A stretch of 64,000 bases of DNA. It comes from Xylona heveae TC161. Lineage: Eukaryota > Ascomycota > Xylonomycetes > Xylonales > Xylonaceae. A model generated the notes under the pieces. The model made no database searches, was not told where the DNA came from, and saw nothing but the letters and a program-made list of their open reading frames with translations. Location of the stretch: positions 744,001-808,000 of the forward strand of contig NW_017264195.1 in the NCBI RefSeq assembly GCF_001619985.1. Reading direction: 5' to 3'. The position numbers and the translations under genes were made by a program. Below, one piece after another: positions 45,110 through 58,472 of the stretch. Within the stretch, counting starts at the first letter, position 1; the number at the start of each line of letters is the position of its first letter.

Positions 45110-46896
45110 CCTTCTCCACAATTAATCGAACGGGGATTTGTTTTTTATTTCTTTAATCATCATCTTTTTGGCACCAGTGGCGTTATCAGGAGTGTCGTCA
45201 CAGTGCTGGCCACAGACCGGGCACTGCAGTCCTCTTATTAGGCGTTGGCGCGGACCGGAAATCCATACCTGGAATCACACCTGGGAGCATATTCTTTCGC
45301 CGACGAGCATTCTATTTATTCATCTGCGATTTTCGAAACGTATTAGAGCTCGATTCTTCTCACATTTTTATTTTTTTCAACACGACCGACGAAAATGGGG
45401 CCCAGAACTTTATATTTCAATCGGTTCTCCAACCCTGTCGTGCTTCATTTCGATGAAAGCGGAGTCTCAATTTTTGCCCTGCGGCCCAGCCAGAGGAAAT
45501 GTACAGAAACCTCTCTGGTAGCGTCCTTTGGACCCGGCATTTACACATAACTTTTCGTTTCAACCAACTCATCTATTTAATTTCCCGAGACACGACACAT
45601 CGTGCAGGCGAAAGCAATACATTGCCTCCGCTTGGCATTCGACTGAATCACCGATCAAATCTATCGTGGCTCAGCCTCAATACTTTCTCCACTCTTAAGT
45701 CTTAATCAGCTAGACAAATCATTTTTTTCCCCTCTTCCCGACTTCAAACTGGACTCGCATATTCACGGAAGCGTCGAAGCCGGGTACTTATTCCAATTCT
45801 CGGCAGATGGATTCTTTTCTCACGTTCCAATCTGCCCTCCTCTTCCGATATCCTTTTACTTTATGACGAATACTTGACGATGGAACGAATTGATGGATGG
45901 ATTGAAATTATGAAAAATAATTCGACACAAACAAACGGATCGCTTTCCTATCTAGGTTCCGAAAAAGGGCTTTCCTAATAATTGGTCATTTCAGCTTTCT
46001 TCCTCATCTCTGGTTGTTCATCTGATTAGGTTCCTTTTACGATCCCACGATCTGATGAGTTTCCGCCATTTCTTATCTCTTTTATTTGTCTGTCACTATC
46101 TCGTCTCTAAATCCAGCTTCCCTTTTCGCCATTTGATATAATGGGCCCATCCCCTGTTTCTTTTTACTTATTTTCTCCATCGATCAAATTACGATGGGCA
46201 GTCCACACACAATCACTCTGATGGACAGACAAAGCTAGTCTTAGCCTTGCATTTGTCTAGGCAGTTATGCGATACCTTAGGTAGCTAGCTTTTTCACATA
46301 ACATTTCTCATCCTGTCCATAATTTCGGGACCAGAAAGGATAGGGATTTATCAATATACCCAACTCAATTTATTTATTGAGAGCTTTTTATTTCATTTGA
46401 TACAGAGTACTTTCTTAACTGCGAACAGTTCTATTATTTTTTTTTTTTTTTTTTAAAATGTGACATGTGACATGTGATATTTTTAATGTGTGAAGATTTC
46501 AATTCTTTTTTTGGAAATAGCTCGTTGGAGACGTTGTATGGTTTCACGACAATCTTTTGCACGAGAAATGTTTTTAAATTCAATCATTAGCCGTAGATAA
46601 TCTTCTAATTACTTCCACTTGCTATTTCGCCGAGTAACCTAAAATAAAACCCTAAAATAAATTCCTGACGCTCCCCTTTAAAAAAATTTCCAACGACAGA
46701 AGAAGGAAGAAAAAATTCGTAACCTATTGCTATCCTAGACCCTGGCCCGAAAGTTGCGCAGAACTGAGAGAGGAATAAAACGAGAAAGTGAGGGGAAACA
46801 AGGGATGGGAAAAAAAAAGGATAATTGAACGGTGCTGTACTAATTAAATCCTCAAAAGGAAGGGGAAAAACAAAAAACAAAACAAAAAACCGGAAA
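45110..46896. other. 1.8-kb non-coding region between convergent genes
   Basis: Between the 3' ends of Stb3 (+) and Spc105 (-). It contains a long T run at about 46438-46454 and is AT-rich from 45700 onward. Frames are short and without domain resemblance. It is long for a convergent spacer, so extended 3' UTRs or an unrecognised non-coding transcript are possible. Confidence 0.5.
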
Positions 46897-49800
46897 TCAA
46901 GCAATCGCCTTGCCCATGATCAATAGGCTTTGAAACTCCTGGACAGTCCTTCTCCAAAGATCCTTATCTTTGCGCTGGAGAAATGTAGACGCAGATGCAG
47001 AAACGCCACCGAGGGACTTTTTCCCGGCATTCTTTTCTTTCCAATCGCCCACGATGCCGCCGATTTTGCGGTTCAAATACGCAGTAAGCCTATCGGGATG
47101 TGGTTTGACGCCGTTACCGTAGATGATACTGGCAGACGGGTCTACTGAGACTTTGATCCCTGAGACGGCAATCACGAAGCGAACTAAGACTTTTGATCTC
47201 AAGGCTGGCAAGAGGACCATGGATCTGACTTCTAATACGTCTGGAGTTGAGTTCGAGGAATTGTTAGAAGAAGAGGAGGAATGGGAGGAAGAAGAGGAGA
47301 GAAGTTGGACATCGGTAACAAAGGAGAGGGCGAGAGAATGGATTCTCCGCGTCACGTCGCATGCCGTGTCCCAGAATTGGCGCAGGTCTGAGAGAAGTTT
47401 GGCGAGATTGATAGTTGATGATCCGTTCCTCTCCCCCTCTGGAGAGGTAAGAGCATGAGCGAACTGGGATTTGGCGGCCCTGAGGAAGAAATTTAGAGTT
47501 GCTTGGGACTGAGCAGATTGGAGAATAGGTTCGAGGGCATCGGCGGAGTAAGAGAAGCCCATACTGGCTTTTGATAAATCAAGACCTATTTTTGAGTTGT
47601 TGGGTGAGGATAAGGTGAGGTTAAGCCCGTTAGTGTAGGCTATCACGAGATCGGTGGCAGATGCTGATTTGATAGACCAGCCATGTTGTTGCTCCAGCGC
47701 TTGGACTTCGGCTGAAGAGATTGTGAGTTAGCAAAGCGCGACATGAATGAACTCAAATGGTCCGGTAGCATACCTTCAAGAGAAATGATTTCGCTAGACT
47801 CATATCCGCGGCATTCCTCTCTGGTCTTCTCGGCCTGAGCGGTATCCTCCAGTACTTTTGCTTTCCTGTCAAGGAGATCTGCCTGAGTGTCTTCAACCTC
47901 TCTCATTTGTGATTGAAGTTCCTCAAGAAGACGGGTTTGTTCTTCGAGGTCTGATTGCGCGTCTACCAATCTGTCTCTAACATTTCTCAGCTCTTGAAGG
48001 TCACACTTGGCCAGTTCCTCTGCTCGCGTACGCAGCTCCTGCTCTGTCTTCTCTAGTGCTGTGCGTTTCTCAAAAAGAGTCGGCAAAACTGGTTGCAAAA
48101 GCTTCTCTTGGGAAGCAATTGCTTTCTCGTCTGTTGCCAAACCCTCCAGGGTAGATTCGAGATCGCTCTTAGCCGGTTTCAGAAGGTTCATCCGCCATTC
48201 GTACCATGTTCTTTTGCTTTGCAGCCTGGCATATGTTTTCATGTTCTTGAGCTGATTATCCATGATCGATTTGATGTCAGGTGGAGCAGAAGTGTATTCC
48301 TCAAATAGTGGAGGATTATCCTCGGAGCTCCTTGCTTCGATGTACTGAATGGTATTGCGGCCATCTGAGAGCTTGTTCTTTAGTTCGTTGCAAGACTGGG
48401 TATTGAGTTAGCTAACGCATCAAATCAAGACTACAATCGAACTTCACCTTCTGATAGACCTGTAACATCGGGACGGTACAAGTCCCGGCAGCGACATGGT
48501 CGTCAAAGCTCTGAGACGCAGGTCCATTGGCACTGGAACCATTGTTCTTTCCTGTCGTGATATTACGTGCGAAGGTAGTATCCCGTCTCTTAGTTGTCGT
48601 GAGCTCCATGAAACGAATACTGGTGAGATTCAAAAATTCTTGGAGTTGAATATTGTCCTTCCGCCTTATGCGACCTGTTGGTTTGGCGGGTGACTTCAGA
48701 GGTTCTGATCTACTAGCATGCGTGCTCCGCGTGCGAGGGCCTGCTTTGCGTGGTGTCGCCACCTTTGGTTTGATCGGGGAGGGTTCCCTCACTGGAGAGA
48801 AGGAAACGTTCTCTTTTTCGACTTCATTTGGTGCGGCTTCCTGAGTCTTCGATGTCAAACTCTTTTTTGGGGTTTCGCGGAGAGCAGACGGGCTTTTTGG
48901 AGGAAGCACAGGAACTGATAGGTCGTTCCTCTTAGGCGTTTCTCCGCCCACGGAAGGGCTTTTTGCGAGGCCGCTAGGGATATATAAACCATTCCTCTTT
49001 TCTCGAAGTTTTGACGGAGATCCGTCGTCAGATTCCTCGTCCAACTCAAGAGGCCGCTTCCCGAGCAAGCCCTTCGCACCACCGGTATGAAGACTCTTGC
49101 GACCTCGAATCTTCCGTTTTGGCGTTAGGCTTTGAATCATTTCCCTAATATTGAGAGTCGGCTCCTTTTGAGCCTCCTTCTGAGCCACAAAATCTTTAGC
49201 AGGTTCATCCATCTGATTCTCCATGAACTTGGCCGGCGAAGGCTCCTTTGTCAGTTTCTTTGATGGCTGTGCTGGTTTCGCACTTTCCGTCGGTTTTGGC
49301 AGAATTCCACCCATCGCCTGCGTCATGTCCATTTCCATATCGACTTCCATCTCATTGGAACCGCTTTGTTCCTCAACTGTGGCCTCAGCTGCTTGAGCAC
49401 TTTCTTCAATAACTTTTTCATTTGAGAAAGACAAAGGTGTCACAATCTTCTGCTGAGGTGTCGTGGGTTCAGGCGTGCCTTCTTTGCGAGAGCTGGCACC
49501 AAGTAAACCACCAATGGCAGAGGTGAATTCCATGGTCATCTCCTCGTTCTCATCTCCCTCTTCATCATCGAGAATGCTATTGACTTGATTGGCAGGACCG
49601 TTTATCTTGCCAAGAGGCATAGTCAATTCCATGGCCATCTCTTCCGGAGAAGAGCCACGATCAAGAGACTCCCACGCGCTGTTCGAATGAGACATTGCCA
49701 TATCGGACTTTTGCTGATCCCCTTGATAGTCATGTTTCTCTTCTGGAGAGACAGGCGGAACAATTCGGCCAACTCCACGAGTTAGGTCCATGGTCATATC

Positions 49801-51259
49801 AGCGTCTCCCTCAGAGCCAAGCTCTAGATCTTCACCCTCATTTTCATCGGGAGGTGTGCTTTGCTTCAACTCAGGATAGAGAAGATCCTTTCCATCGAAG
49901 CTTCCTTTGTCTAGAACATGTTCCGAAGGCTTATGCATCCACGGCTGGAAGGCGCTCGTAATTTCATCGCCCACAATTTCCATAGTCACCTCACCATCAT
50001 CGTCGACCTCACCATCATCGGCATCCTGCGTCATATAACCCGTTTCTGGTTTCTGAGACGGATTATGAGGACCACCGCTGAGATAAACAGTGTCCAAGAC
50101 CATTGATGCAGTTCCTTGATCATCATCCGAACCTTCCTCAGACACTGAATGCTCGCTGACGGGAGAATGGGTTTGACTGGTATTAGCAGGAAGCTCTTCG
50201 TTGACTTCAGAGCCACCACTTGACGGACTTGAGGAGATATCGTCAAATTCATCTGGGTTGTTGAAGTTCATTGGAGGAATTGTCGAACTCCTGCGCCGAC
50301 GCTTCTTCTGAGGGCTTTGGCGCTGTCGGGGTGACTGCATACGGGCGCTGCTCCGGGTCCGTTTAGGAGGCGTTGATGGGGAGTCCGGAGTAGCATTCAT
50401 GGACGTTGAAGTGAGCTGGTCAAATGTACTTGACGCTGAAGATGCACGTCGCGTCGAGTTACTAGAAGCTGATGACGTGGTAGAGTCGTGTGCATATTCA
50501 ATGACGTCCCATGTGTGAAGAGTCGCCTCAGGCGCAAAAGAGACACGCCGATTGGCTAGATATCGTGTAAGTGACTCAAAACCCTTAAGATCTGAATCAT
50601 TGGGGGATTACCTAGAGATTTTCGCCTCGCATCCCTCCTCTCTTGGATTTCTCTCCTTTGACGTTCTCTTTCCTCTTTTTCTTCCCGTTCCCGCTGTGCA
50701 GCCGTATGCTCTTCTCCTTTCGGCTTTCCTTCATCAACTCCAGGATTCATAGAATTGCTTGAAGGCTTTGGAATGTCGAAAAGAGAGCTCTTTCCGTTCA
50801 GAAGAGGGTGCTGCGAGCGCATGATTATATTTCCGTCGTCGTCCAAGGCGGGGTAAGTTGGTGTCCGTGAGGGGATCTGCCTCAGTGGGGAAAGGGGTAT
50901 TGTTGGTTTAAGTATCGACTTGGGATATGACACATTTGACTGTGACAGTCAGTAAATTGACAGTAGTAAAATTCGGACCGAAACGTCCAGCTTTTGTGAA
51001 TGCCCACCTCCGCTAGTTTAATGTCATCATCAGTTAAAGCGTCAAGACCACCGGGTCCAATGCTTTTGCTTCGTGATTTCCGTAGAGCTTTAGCAGCATG
51101 TTGCGCATTCTTTGTGTTTTTGATTGATCCAAGATCTGTAGTCGCATTTTCCTTGTCTGCGTCCCCAAATGTGGCTCCCGTTGGCATATGTGCGATGGAT
51201 CGTCGAGAGCGTGGCCGTGGCCGCGGCGCAATATCACCTCGACCAGACGGGGACGGCAT
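46897..51259 (-). CDS. spc105: Kinetochore scaffold Spc105/Spc7 (Knl1)
   Basis: Spc105 joins the KMN network at the outer kinetochore and recruits the spindle-checkpoint proteins Bub1-Bub3 and phosphatase PP1. Five exons, 51259-51008, 50939-50612, 50555-48448, 48395-47774 and 47711-46897, give 1374 aa. The PP1-docking motif RVSF lies at about residue 197-200 (ANRRVSFAPEATLHTWD). Several MELT-like repeats follow (TMEIVGDEI, MTMDLTRGVG, MAMELTMPLG, MTMEFTSAIG, DMTQAMGG). The middle is a basic disordered region. About residues 910-1100 form a long coiled coil (SQEKLLQPVLPTLFEKRTALEK). The last ~270 residues are the C-terminal domain that binds Mis12. The N-terminus has further basic and Ser-rich sequence. 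The start at 51259 is the first ATG. It diverges from the S11 gene. Confidence 0.92.
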
Positions 51260-51819
51260 GGTGGTGATCTATTGGTATCGAAGGCTGCTAATATCCTTTA
51301 AATGAGGTAGGATTTTGCAGCTGGCATTCTTCACTCAATCAGTAGTATTGGCGGAGGGGAACGTGTTCTATGTGGGTGTGTCGGCGTGATGCCTAGGTCA
51401 TCGCGTCGTTGTTTTGTTTACTTTGTCGCTTCTACGGGTTAGTTCATTCGTTCCAGGGGACCGAGACGCCGGGTAAGAAGCTGTGAGCTTTGCTTTCCCC
51501 AAGATTGGTTAGCGTGAAATGATGAACATCCTAGACTGAAAGAAAGTATCGATACTTAAGCGAAAGCAAAGAGCATCAGCGTTTCCTTCCCGCCAAAGTC
51601 GGGGAAAACAAGTACCTGTACTCTTCCGCAAACGGAAGCTAAATGAGGCGACAAGGGTCGCTTAGCAGTAAGGGTCACATGATTTAGTAGGGCTTAAACC
51701 GCGCACAATAATCGTCTCGAGTAGTTGGGTGATTTCCCAAAATCGCGAGCGACAACAATTTCGACAGCGAACCCTCACGACCCGGCCGGCCGATCCTCAA
51801 CCCGACCCCGACCGTCAAA
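51260..51819. promoter_or_regulatory. Divergent promoter region, Spc105 / S11
   Basis: About 560 bp between divergent genes. The S11-proximal part (51700-51819) is probably its 5' UTR and is C-rich just before the ATG. A TCACATGA word lies near 51675. No motif can be assigned with confidence. Confidence 0.5.
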
Positions 51820-52516
51820 ATGGCCACCGAATTGACTGTTCAGTCGGAGCGTGCGTTCCAGAAGCAGCCTCACATCTTCGTCAACCACAAGTCGAAGTCT
51901 GCCAAGAGCAAGAGAGTTGGAAAGGGCGGCAGAAGATGGTACAAGGATGTCGGTTTGGGCTTCCGGACGCCCAAGACCGCCATTGAGGGTACCTACATTG
52001 GTAAGGGAATACCCGGATTTTGCGCGATCAGCGCAGGGCTTCTCGTGCGGGAAAGATGCGAACGTTTTGTCGAGCGAACGACATCGAGATAACACGCGAA
52101 CCCGGCCTGTTCGAGGCTATTTGGAAATCAAATGTTAACGACTTGAAATAGACAAGAAGTGCCCCTTCGTTGGTCTCGTCTCGATCCGTGGCCGTATCCT
52201 GACCGGCACCGTCGTCTCTACCAAGATGCACCGTACTCTCATCATCCGTCGCGAGTACCTGCACTACATCCCCAAGTACGCCCGTTACGAGAAGAGACAC
52301 AAGAACTTGGCTGCCCACGTTTCTCCCGCTTTCCGTGTTGAGGAGGGTGACCAGGTCACCGTCGGCCAGTGCCGGCCCCTGAGCAAGACGGTATGTGATA
52401 ATTGGTTTGACGAAAAGCAATTACGAGTCTGACGGAAAATACAATAGGTCCGCTTCAACGTCCTTCGCGTCCTTCCCCGCACCGGCAAGGCCGTGAAGTC
52501 GTTCAACAAGTTCTAA
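51820..52516 (+). CDS. rps11: 40S ribosomal protein S11 (uS17)
   Basis: Three exons, 51820-52000, 52152-52390 and 52448-52516, give 162 aa, the normal length. The chain [20 protein letters not shown] through [20 protein letters not shown] to [18 protein letters not shown] is highly conserved. It binds 18S rRNA in the body of the small subunit. Introns are 151 bp (GTAAGG donor) and 57 bp (GTATGT donor). I looked for box C/D snoRNA features in intron 1 and saw none. The start ATG is preceded by a CAAA context typical of strong fungal starts. Confidence 0.97.
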
Positions 52517-52902
52517 ATGCCTTAAAATCGGGAGATTCCAAGTTTGAGGGCGCTGGTTTTTCATGGTACAACAATTCATCAATCGTGTGACGATGGAATT
52601 GGCGCGGTTTATCTCGACAGCAGGAGGAATTTGGTTCGATCATTGTGTCTGAATCAACTCATGTTAGCGATAGTCGAGAATGGACCGTTCTTAAAATACA
52701 CTTGCTGAATACAATACAATATGACCAGTGCCGACGGCGTTGGTTCTTGTGACGTTGACGAAAATGCTAGAGTTTCGTGAATTTACATATGGAAATGACG
52801 TCTCTCCTTTCCGCCAGTGAACGGCGCAAACGATGCAAGGAAGATCGAATTTGATCCATTTTATGACAATGTCTGGTCCGAATTATACTTTTATCTAAGT
52901 GT
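52517..52902. other. Intergenic between convergent genes
   Basis: About 390 bp holding the 3' UTRs of S11 (+) and of the unrecognised gene (-). Nothing else is visible. Confidence 0.5.
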
Positions 52903-53941
52903 TTATACGACCCATCCGTTTACCACTTCCTCCGTTATACACTGCTCCAGCTCTCGCTCGCTGAAGAGCTCTTCTATATTATCGGCCAATCTGCAACGTT
53001 GCAGCAATCCCTTCAAAATGAATTTGAATCGACGTTTGACGACACTAGCATCATCTCCACCCGGAACGACGACACCCTGAGCAATAGCAGCCAAAAATGA
53101 TTTATCCGCTTCAGCGATTCTAAATTGGAAAGATCTTAAGATTTCCGATACAAAAATGGTAACTAGATCATCGGCGACGCCAATGCAATTGATCAGATAG
53201 CCAATAGCCAGCCCGTGATCTTTGGTGGATGCGGTTCTTACACACGTCACCCGAAACTCCCTAATGCGTTTGCACTTTGTAAGGATATCTAAATGCATGA
53301 ACGATAGCGACAGTGTCGAGGTAGCAAATTTCCGGAACAGTTGGTCCATTGAAAAGGTAGCAATGATTGCGCTGGCTCTTACTTGACCCCATATCAGATA
53401 TTCGGATTGGCCATAGTAGAGATGCTTTTGCCATTGCTCCAAGGCCAAAAAGTCAAACAATGATTTGACGTAGTGCACATGTCGTCCGCTTCGTGCTGCC
53501 CTTTCCCATGGCCGGGCAACTTCCCAGAGATCGATGACAGCGATGGAAACCGGGAAGCCTGCTTTCCTCTTCTCTTCTGCGATGTGAATAACACGCAAGA
53601 AATCGTGCGTCGCCGAGATGAATGGACTCGGCTCTGTCGAGTCCTTCCGCAGATGGTTGATGACAGCCTTTTCAAACTCTGCAGTGCGCTTATCTGACTT
53701 GCTGGGAGTCCGCACAGGAATATCTACATATTTTCCAGCCGTGAATCCAGTGGGGCCATTCATGCCATTGCTAAGGACGTTATAGGCACGGTAGGCTATT
53801 CGAGGAAGACGAATAGGTTTGTAGCAGTGCAGAGCTTTTTTGACTAGTAAGATTGTTTAACATTATCTTCCTGAAGAAACTGTCCAGGTGCTTACTTGGG
53901 CGTGGGGCTACTTCTGCTCTTCCCCTTCTCGCCGAAGACAT
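52903..53941 (-). CDS. Unrecognised fungal protein, possibly DUF7587-type
   Basis: Two exons, 53941-53896 and 53843-52903, joined by a 52-bp intron (GTAAGC donor, CTAG acceptor, phase 1), give 328 aa. The sequence is evenly mixed rather than low-complexity, with folded-looking stretches: GFPVSIAVIDLWEVARPWERA, HLYYGQSEYLIWGQVRASAII, LAIGYLINCIGVADDLVTIFVSEIL. No membrane segment or signal peptide is apparent. The layout recalls the DUF7587 class of ascomycete proteins, in which a compact domain covers most of the chain, but I cannot confirm membership from sequence reading alone. The start ATG at 53941 begins MSSARRGRAEVAPRPIKKAL; a longer frame upstream lacks an ATG start. Neighbours give no functional hint. 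Confidence 0.72.
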
Positions 53942-55955
53942 TGTATATACCGAAGACAATTTGATTATACTCTTGCCAGATCGGCAGTAAATAAAATTGC
54001 TGGCTTGCACGAAACGACTGATGCCGTTTTGGACTTATATAAACCCACTGGGAATTGAGGCCAGCTTGACAGACCTCCGAACTTGAACAAGTGCGGTAAA
54101 ACGGTTGGGATCATGATCGTTAGCCATATTTGAGGACTGGCAATATATATCTGCAGTACCGCCATCGTCCTTGCAGGATTTGCCAAATTGAAAAGATGAT
54201 ACTTGAGCATTTTTGGCAGTGCCTTTCAAAAAGGAGACCATTGCCTTCGTAGCTCACTGTTCGTGATATTCTTTGGAGAAGGAAGGCCGGTCATGGTCAT
54301 TCTCCTCGACGGAAGCACAAAACGGACTGGACGGAGGCACTAGCCCGCATTGAGCGAACTCGCATGGAAAGCAGTCACCATGCATTCATTTGAGCCCAGT
54401 CCTATCTCATCCGTGGGGGAGTCATTGTTGATGCAGGAGCTGTTTGTCTGTTCTTTTCGGCTCCGTTGTATATTGGTCAACTGCAATGAAGTAATTCCAT
54501 TCACCATCTCGGCATTCCTTGGCAGAACTGCAGCTGCGTCAGAGCCATGATCACAGGATCGACAACGTGGCTTTAATTGACTGCTTCCAAAGTGATTAGA
54601 AATGTCTTGTAAATATGATCATGATAAGCTTCTCGGGAGAAGAGAACGACGGGCAAAAAAGGTTCCGAGAGCCATCAAATCAAGCCTTCCCGGTTTAGTG
54701 CGGTAGAAACAGCCCGGGGGATAGCAAAGAGACAACGGACGTCGTCCCATGGCCTTTCTAAAAATGACTCGCGGCTGCCTATCAGATAGACGTCTTCCCC
54801 TGTCTTGTACCATGTCGAGGTGAAATAGAGTCATGCATTGTTGCAGCTAAAATCTTAAGTAATCCCATCAACCCATCCTCGCAATATCGGGGATATCGGA
54901 GTGAGCAAACCGAAGTCACTGGCGGTTTCTGGTAGCTTAAGAAAAGGGTCGTTTGAAAGAGGGAAGCTTTTAGTCGCCTCCGTTGCTCCCCTTTGGCCAT
55001 TGGCGGCGTCACCGTCACCGCTACCGCTCAAAGGTCCGACCAACCCCGACCAAAGCAGCTTCCTTCCCCCCCGTAGCTTTTGGGTCCAGACCAACTACAG
55101 TAACTACCGTACGGAGTAGTAATAGACCATCATCTACTACAATCCACCACGACCAACCTCACAACTTCTGATCATTCTTTCCCACCCCTAATCTCTTCCA
55201 CCATTTCTCTCGAGCTGCATTTCTACTTTTCTATTTTCTCATCGGCAGGCGAGACAAGACCAATCTTCTTCTTCAACCAAATTCTATGATCCCGTCAGTG
55301 GGCATCTTGTCGTTCCGGTATAGAGCCTGTCGTGACTTCCCTGCACTTTCCCTCCCAGCCAGCTTTGCACAAGCACCCATCTCTGTTTGATGCAAGCAGA
55401 GCGATCGTACCGATCGAGGATATCATATTGACGTGTTCTGGCTCTGTGGCATAGGTCGAGCGCATATTCGCATCGCGGACGGAGCGGCTTTTTGCCTCCA
55501 CGCTTCCGCTCTCTTCCTCGAGCTCATCTGCCCGCAGCACCAGGCTGATAAGTATATACTTTAATTCTGGTGGATTGTTCCCACACAGAAATCGAGCTAC
55601 GGCTTTTGATACTGGATCACAACGACGCAATCGAATCGTATAGCTCTGGAGTCGATTCGAGCTCTTTCCTGGGCTGTCATAAGCCAACACCTATTCATTG
55701 AACATCAAAACGAAGGCTTTAATCCCTACAGGGACTGATTTTTCTTGACGCTTTACATATTTAAAGTATCTAAATCGATATCCGAGAAAGGGAACTCTCC
55801 CAAGTGAAAGGCTCTCTGCCGAACGTTCGCCAATAAGCATCGTTGTCACCACTTGCACACGCCGTTCCTACTACTCATCGGCGCCAGTGATCACGAAGAA
55901 CCATTACTTCAGTAGCTGAAATATCCTGCTAACCCATTGAGGGCCATCTTCCGCA
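53942..55955. promoter_or_regulatory. 2.0-kb divergent region upstream of the phosphatase gene
   Basis: Between the unrecognised gene (-) and the PPZ gene (+). Frames here are short and without resemblance. A TACGGAGTA word lies near 55111. The last several hundred bases before 55956 probably form the PPZ promoter and a long 5' UTR. Confidence 0.5.
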
Positions 55956-57700
55956 ATGGGCCAGACCCCGTCGAAAAAGAGCGACAGCTCGCGACCTTCG
56001 GTCAATGCCGCGCAGTCCGGTGGTGAAGGGCTGGAGTCTTATCCTTCGTTCAGCCGATCCGATACAAAGGAATCCCTTCGGTCCTTTCGCGGCTCAATTC
56101 GATCTAAGATCCCAGGTAGTGGAAAGTCGGATAGCCCCAGAGGCTCGGCAGCCGGTCTTGCCGGAACACAGAACTCGGGCAATGGAGAGAAGTCAGATGC
56201 AGCATCTGTGAAATCGACGGGCAGTAACAAGTCCGCCGCATCCCGATCAGGCCGTGCGTTCTCCAGCCCGGCAATCCAATCTCCGACGCCAGAAAGTCCG
56301 GCTGCTACAAGAGCTAGCAGCATTGGCATGGATGTGCCCCAACCGCCACCGTCACCTACCCAGTCATCGTCCCTCGGGCACGGTCACGAATCTGTCGATA
56401 AAGCACAGCAAAGCGGTGAAGTTGATCATGTATCAGATATCCCTCCCAAAGGCACAATTCATCCGTCCCACACTGAACATCCCAAGGAATCCATCCTGAT
56501 GAAGAGGGATGGTGCTCCGAACCTTGGGCCGGCACAGATACCGATTATAAACTACCCTGAAGATGGATCAGTGAGCGGATCCCCTACCATGGGCATTGGC
56601 GCCCTTCGATCCATTGATTTGGATGATATGATTACGCGCCTTCTTGATGCTGGGTACGCCGGAAAGGTGACCAAAGCTGTGTGCCTCAAAAACGCAGAGA
56701 TTACCGCCGTCTGTGCTGCCGCACAACAGCTATTCTTATCTCAGCCCGCCTTGGTCGAACTCTCTCCTCCTGTCAAGATTGTGGGAGATGTCCACGGACA
56801 ATATACAGATCTCATCCGCATGTTTGAAATGTGTGGCTTTCCTCCAAATTCTAATTATCTCTTCCTCGGAGATTATGTCGACCGTGGCAAGCAGAGCCTC
56901 GAGACCATACTGCTTCTCCTCTGTTACAAACTCAAGTTTCCAGAGAACTTTTTCTTGCTCCGTGGCAACCATGAATGTGCCAACGTCACTCGAGTGTACG
57001 GATTTTACGATGAATGTAAGCGACGATGTAACATCAAAATCTGGAAGACTTTTGTTGATACATTCAACACTTTACCAATTGCGTCAATCGTTGCAGGCAA
57101 AATCTTTTGTGTTCACGGCGGTCTTTCGCCAAGCTTATCACACATGGACGACATCCGGCAGATTGCCCGACCAACCGATGTGCCAGACTATGGCCTGCTG
57201 AATGATTTGTTATGGAGCGATCCGGCGGACATGGAGTCTGACTGGGAAGCAAATGAGAGAGGCGTGAGCTATTGTTTTGGAAAGAAGGTTATCATGGAAT
57301 TTCTCCAACGACATGACTTCGACCTTGTATGCAGAGCACACATGGTTGTTGAAGACGGCTATGAATTTTTCAGTGACCGAATACTTGTCACAGTATTCTC
57401 AGCGCCAAACGTAAGGATCAAATCGCCCTTTCCGTTCGTTTCACACTAACAGAGGTTTTAGTACTGTGGCGAGTTTGACAACTGGGGTGCAGTCATGTCC
57501 GTTTCGGGCGAGTTGCTTTGCAGCTTCGAGCTCTTGAAGCCTTTGGACTCGAGCGCGTTGAAGAGTCATATCAAGCGCGGCCGTAACAAACGCAACAGCA
57601 TGTTGAACAGTCCGGTTCGTATATTCTTCTTTGAAATTTATGAAGAGTATCACTGACTTTTAATTTTTAGCCTGCTGCGGTGATGCCTCAAAGCTTCTAA
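55956..57700 (+). CDS. ppz1: PPZ-type serine/threonine phosphatase (PP1 family)
   Basis: Three exons, 55956-57410, 57462-57614 and 57671-57700, give 545 aa. The N-terminal ~220 residues are Ser/Pro-rich and disordered; the chain begins [10 protein letters not shown], a likely N-myristoylation site. The catalytic domain has the PP1 metal and catalytic motifs GDVHGQ (about residue 278), GDYVDRG (about 303), RGNHE (about 337), then HGGLSPSL and [14 protein letters not shown]. The last exon encodes nine residues (PAAVMPQSF). In fungi PPZ enzymes oppose K+ uptake and control cation and pH homeostasis, inhibited by Hal3. The extended N-terminus distinguishes PPZ from plain PP1. Introns are 51 and 56 bp. 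Confidence 0.93.
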
Positions 57701-58472
57701 GGCTTTGTTATCCTTTGACTTGCGCCCTCACATCTTCAATTAAATATTAAGGATGGTTTGTCCACGAGCGTTCGAATGGCTGGGAGCAAGCGATCAATTC
57801 GTGATGGAATTTTCTTCTGCTATCTCCTCCGAAAACAAAGACTGGGCGAATGACATTAGCACGTTCTCGACAGCGTGGCGAAGGGAGCGATTGGATTGCT
57901 TAGTTCAACCACGACTTTGACTTTGTCGTCTTGTTTCTCATTTATTTACTTTTATTTTCCTTCAAATTTGGCGAATATGGAGTTCAATTAGGAGTTGGGT
58001 TTTGGGTTCGGGCACAAACTCGAGTTCGCACGCGTTAGGAAAGGCAAACAGAGCGAATGTATGTCGTATGAGACGAAATACCTTAGTTAAATCACGAGAA
58101 AGTGGACAAGTTATCTAACCATGCCTCAAAGTCTGTCCAATGCTGCAGACACCAAGCCTTTGATCAAATAGTAATTTTACGAGCAATCTCCATATTCCCT
58201 CCAGGCAACAATTTCGGGGATCTCGATCACGTGAATATTGATTATCTTGATAAGTGTCAGCCCTACAATGCCGCGTCTACGGAGTGAGGAAGTCGCACCT
58301 TCATCATTGTGACTACATTGTTGCCACTCCCAGTCATCCTCATGGGTGCGCTCATTGACTGGCTCGTGCCTCCAGATGCAAAATAATCTTCAAATCTTTG
58401 TGGGATGCATTTTGCGCCTCTTGACGGGAGCAGAAGCAGAGTGCCGAAGGATCATAGGCAGATGACGTCGAT
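57701..58472. promoter_or_regulatory. Intergenic upstream of Rad2/XPG
   Basis: About 770 bp between two plus-strand genes. It has the PPZ 3' UTR and the Rad2 promoter. One ACGCGT word lies at 58030-58035. No other gene is supported. Confidence 0.45.

Noticed and set aside
45138-45521. 127-aa plus-strand frame downstream of Stb3
   Set aside because: No ATG context, domain or conserved-looking segment; composition is that of non-coding DNA.
52001-52151. Possible snoRNA in the first intron of the S11 gene
   Set aside because: No box C, D, H or ACA arrangement is visible.
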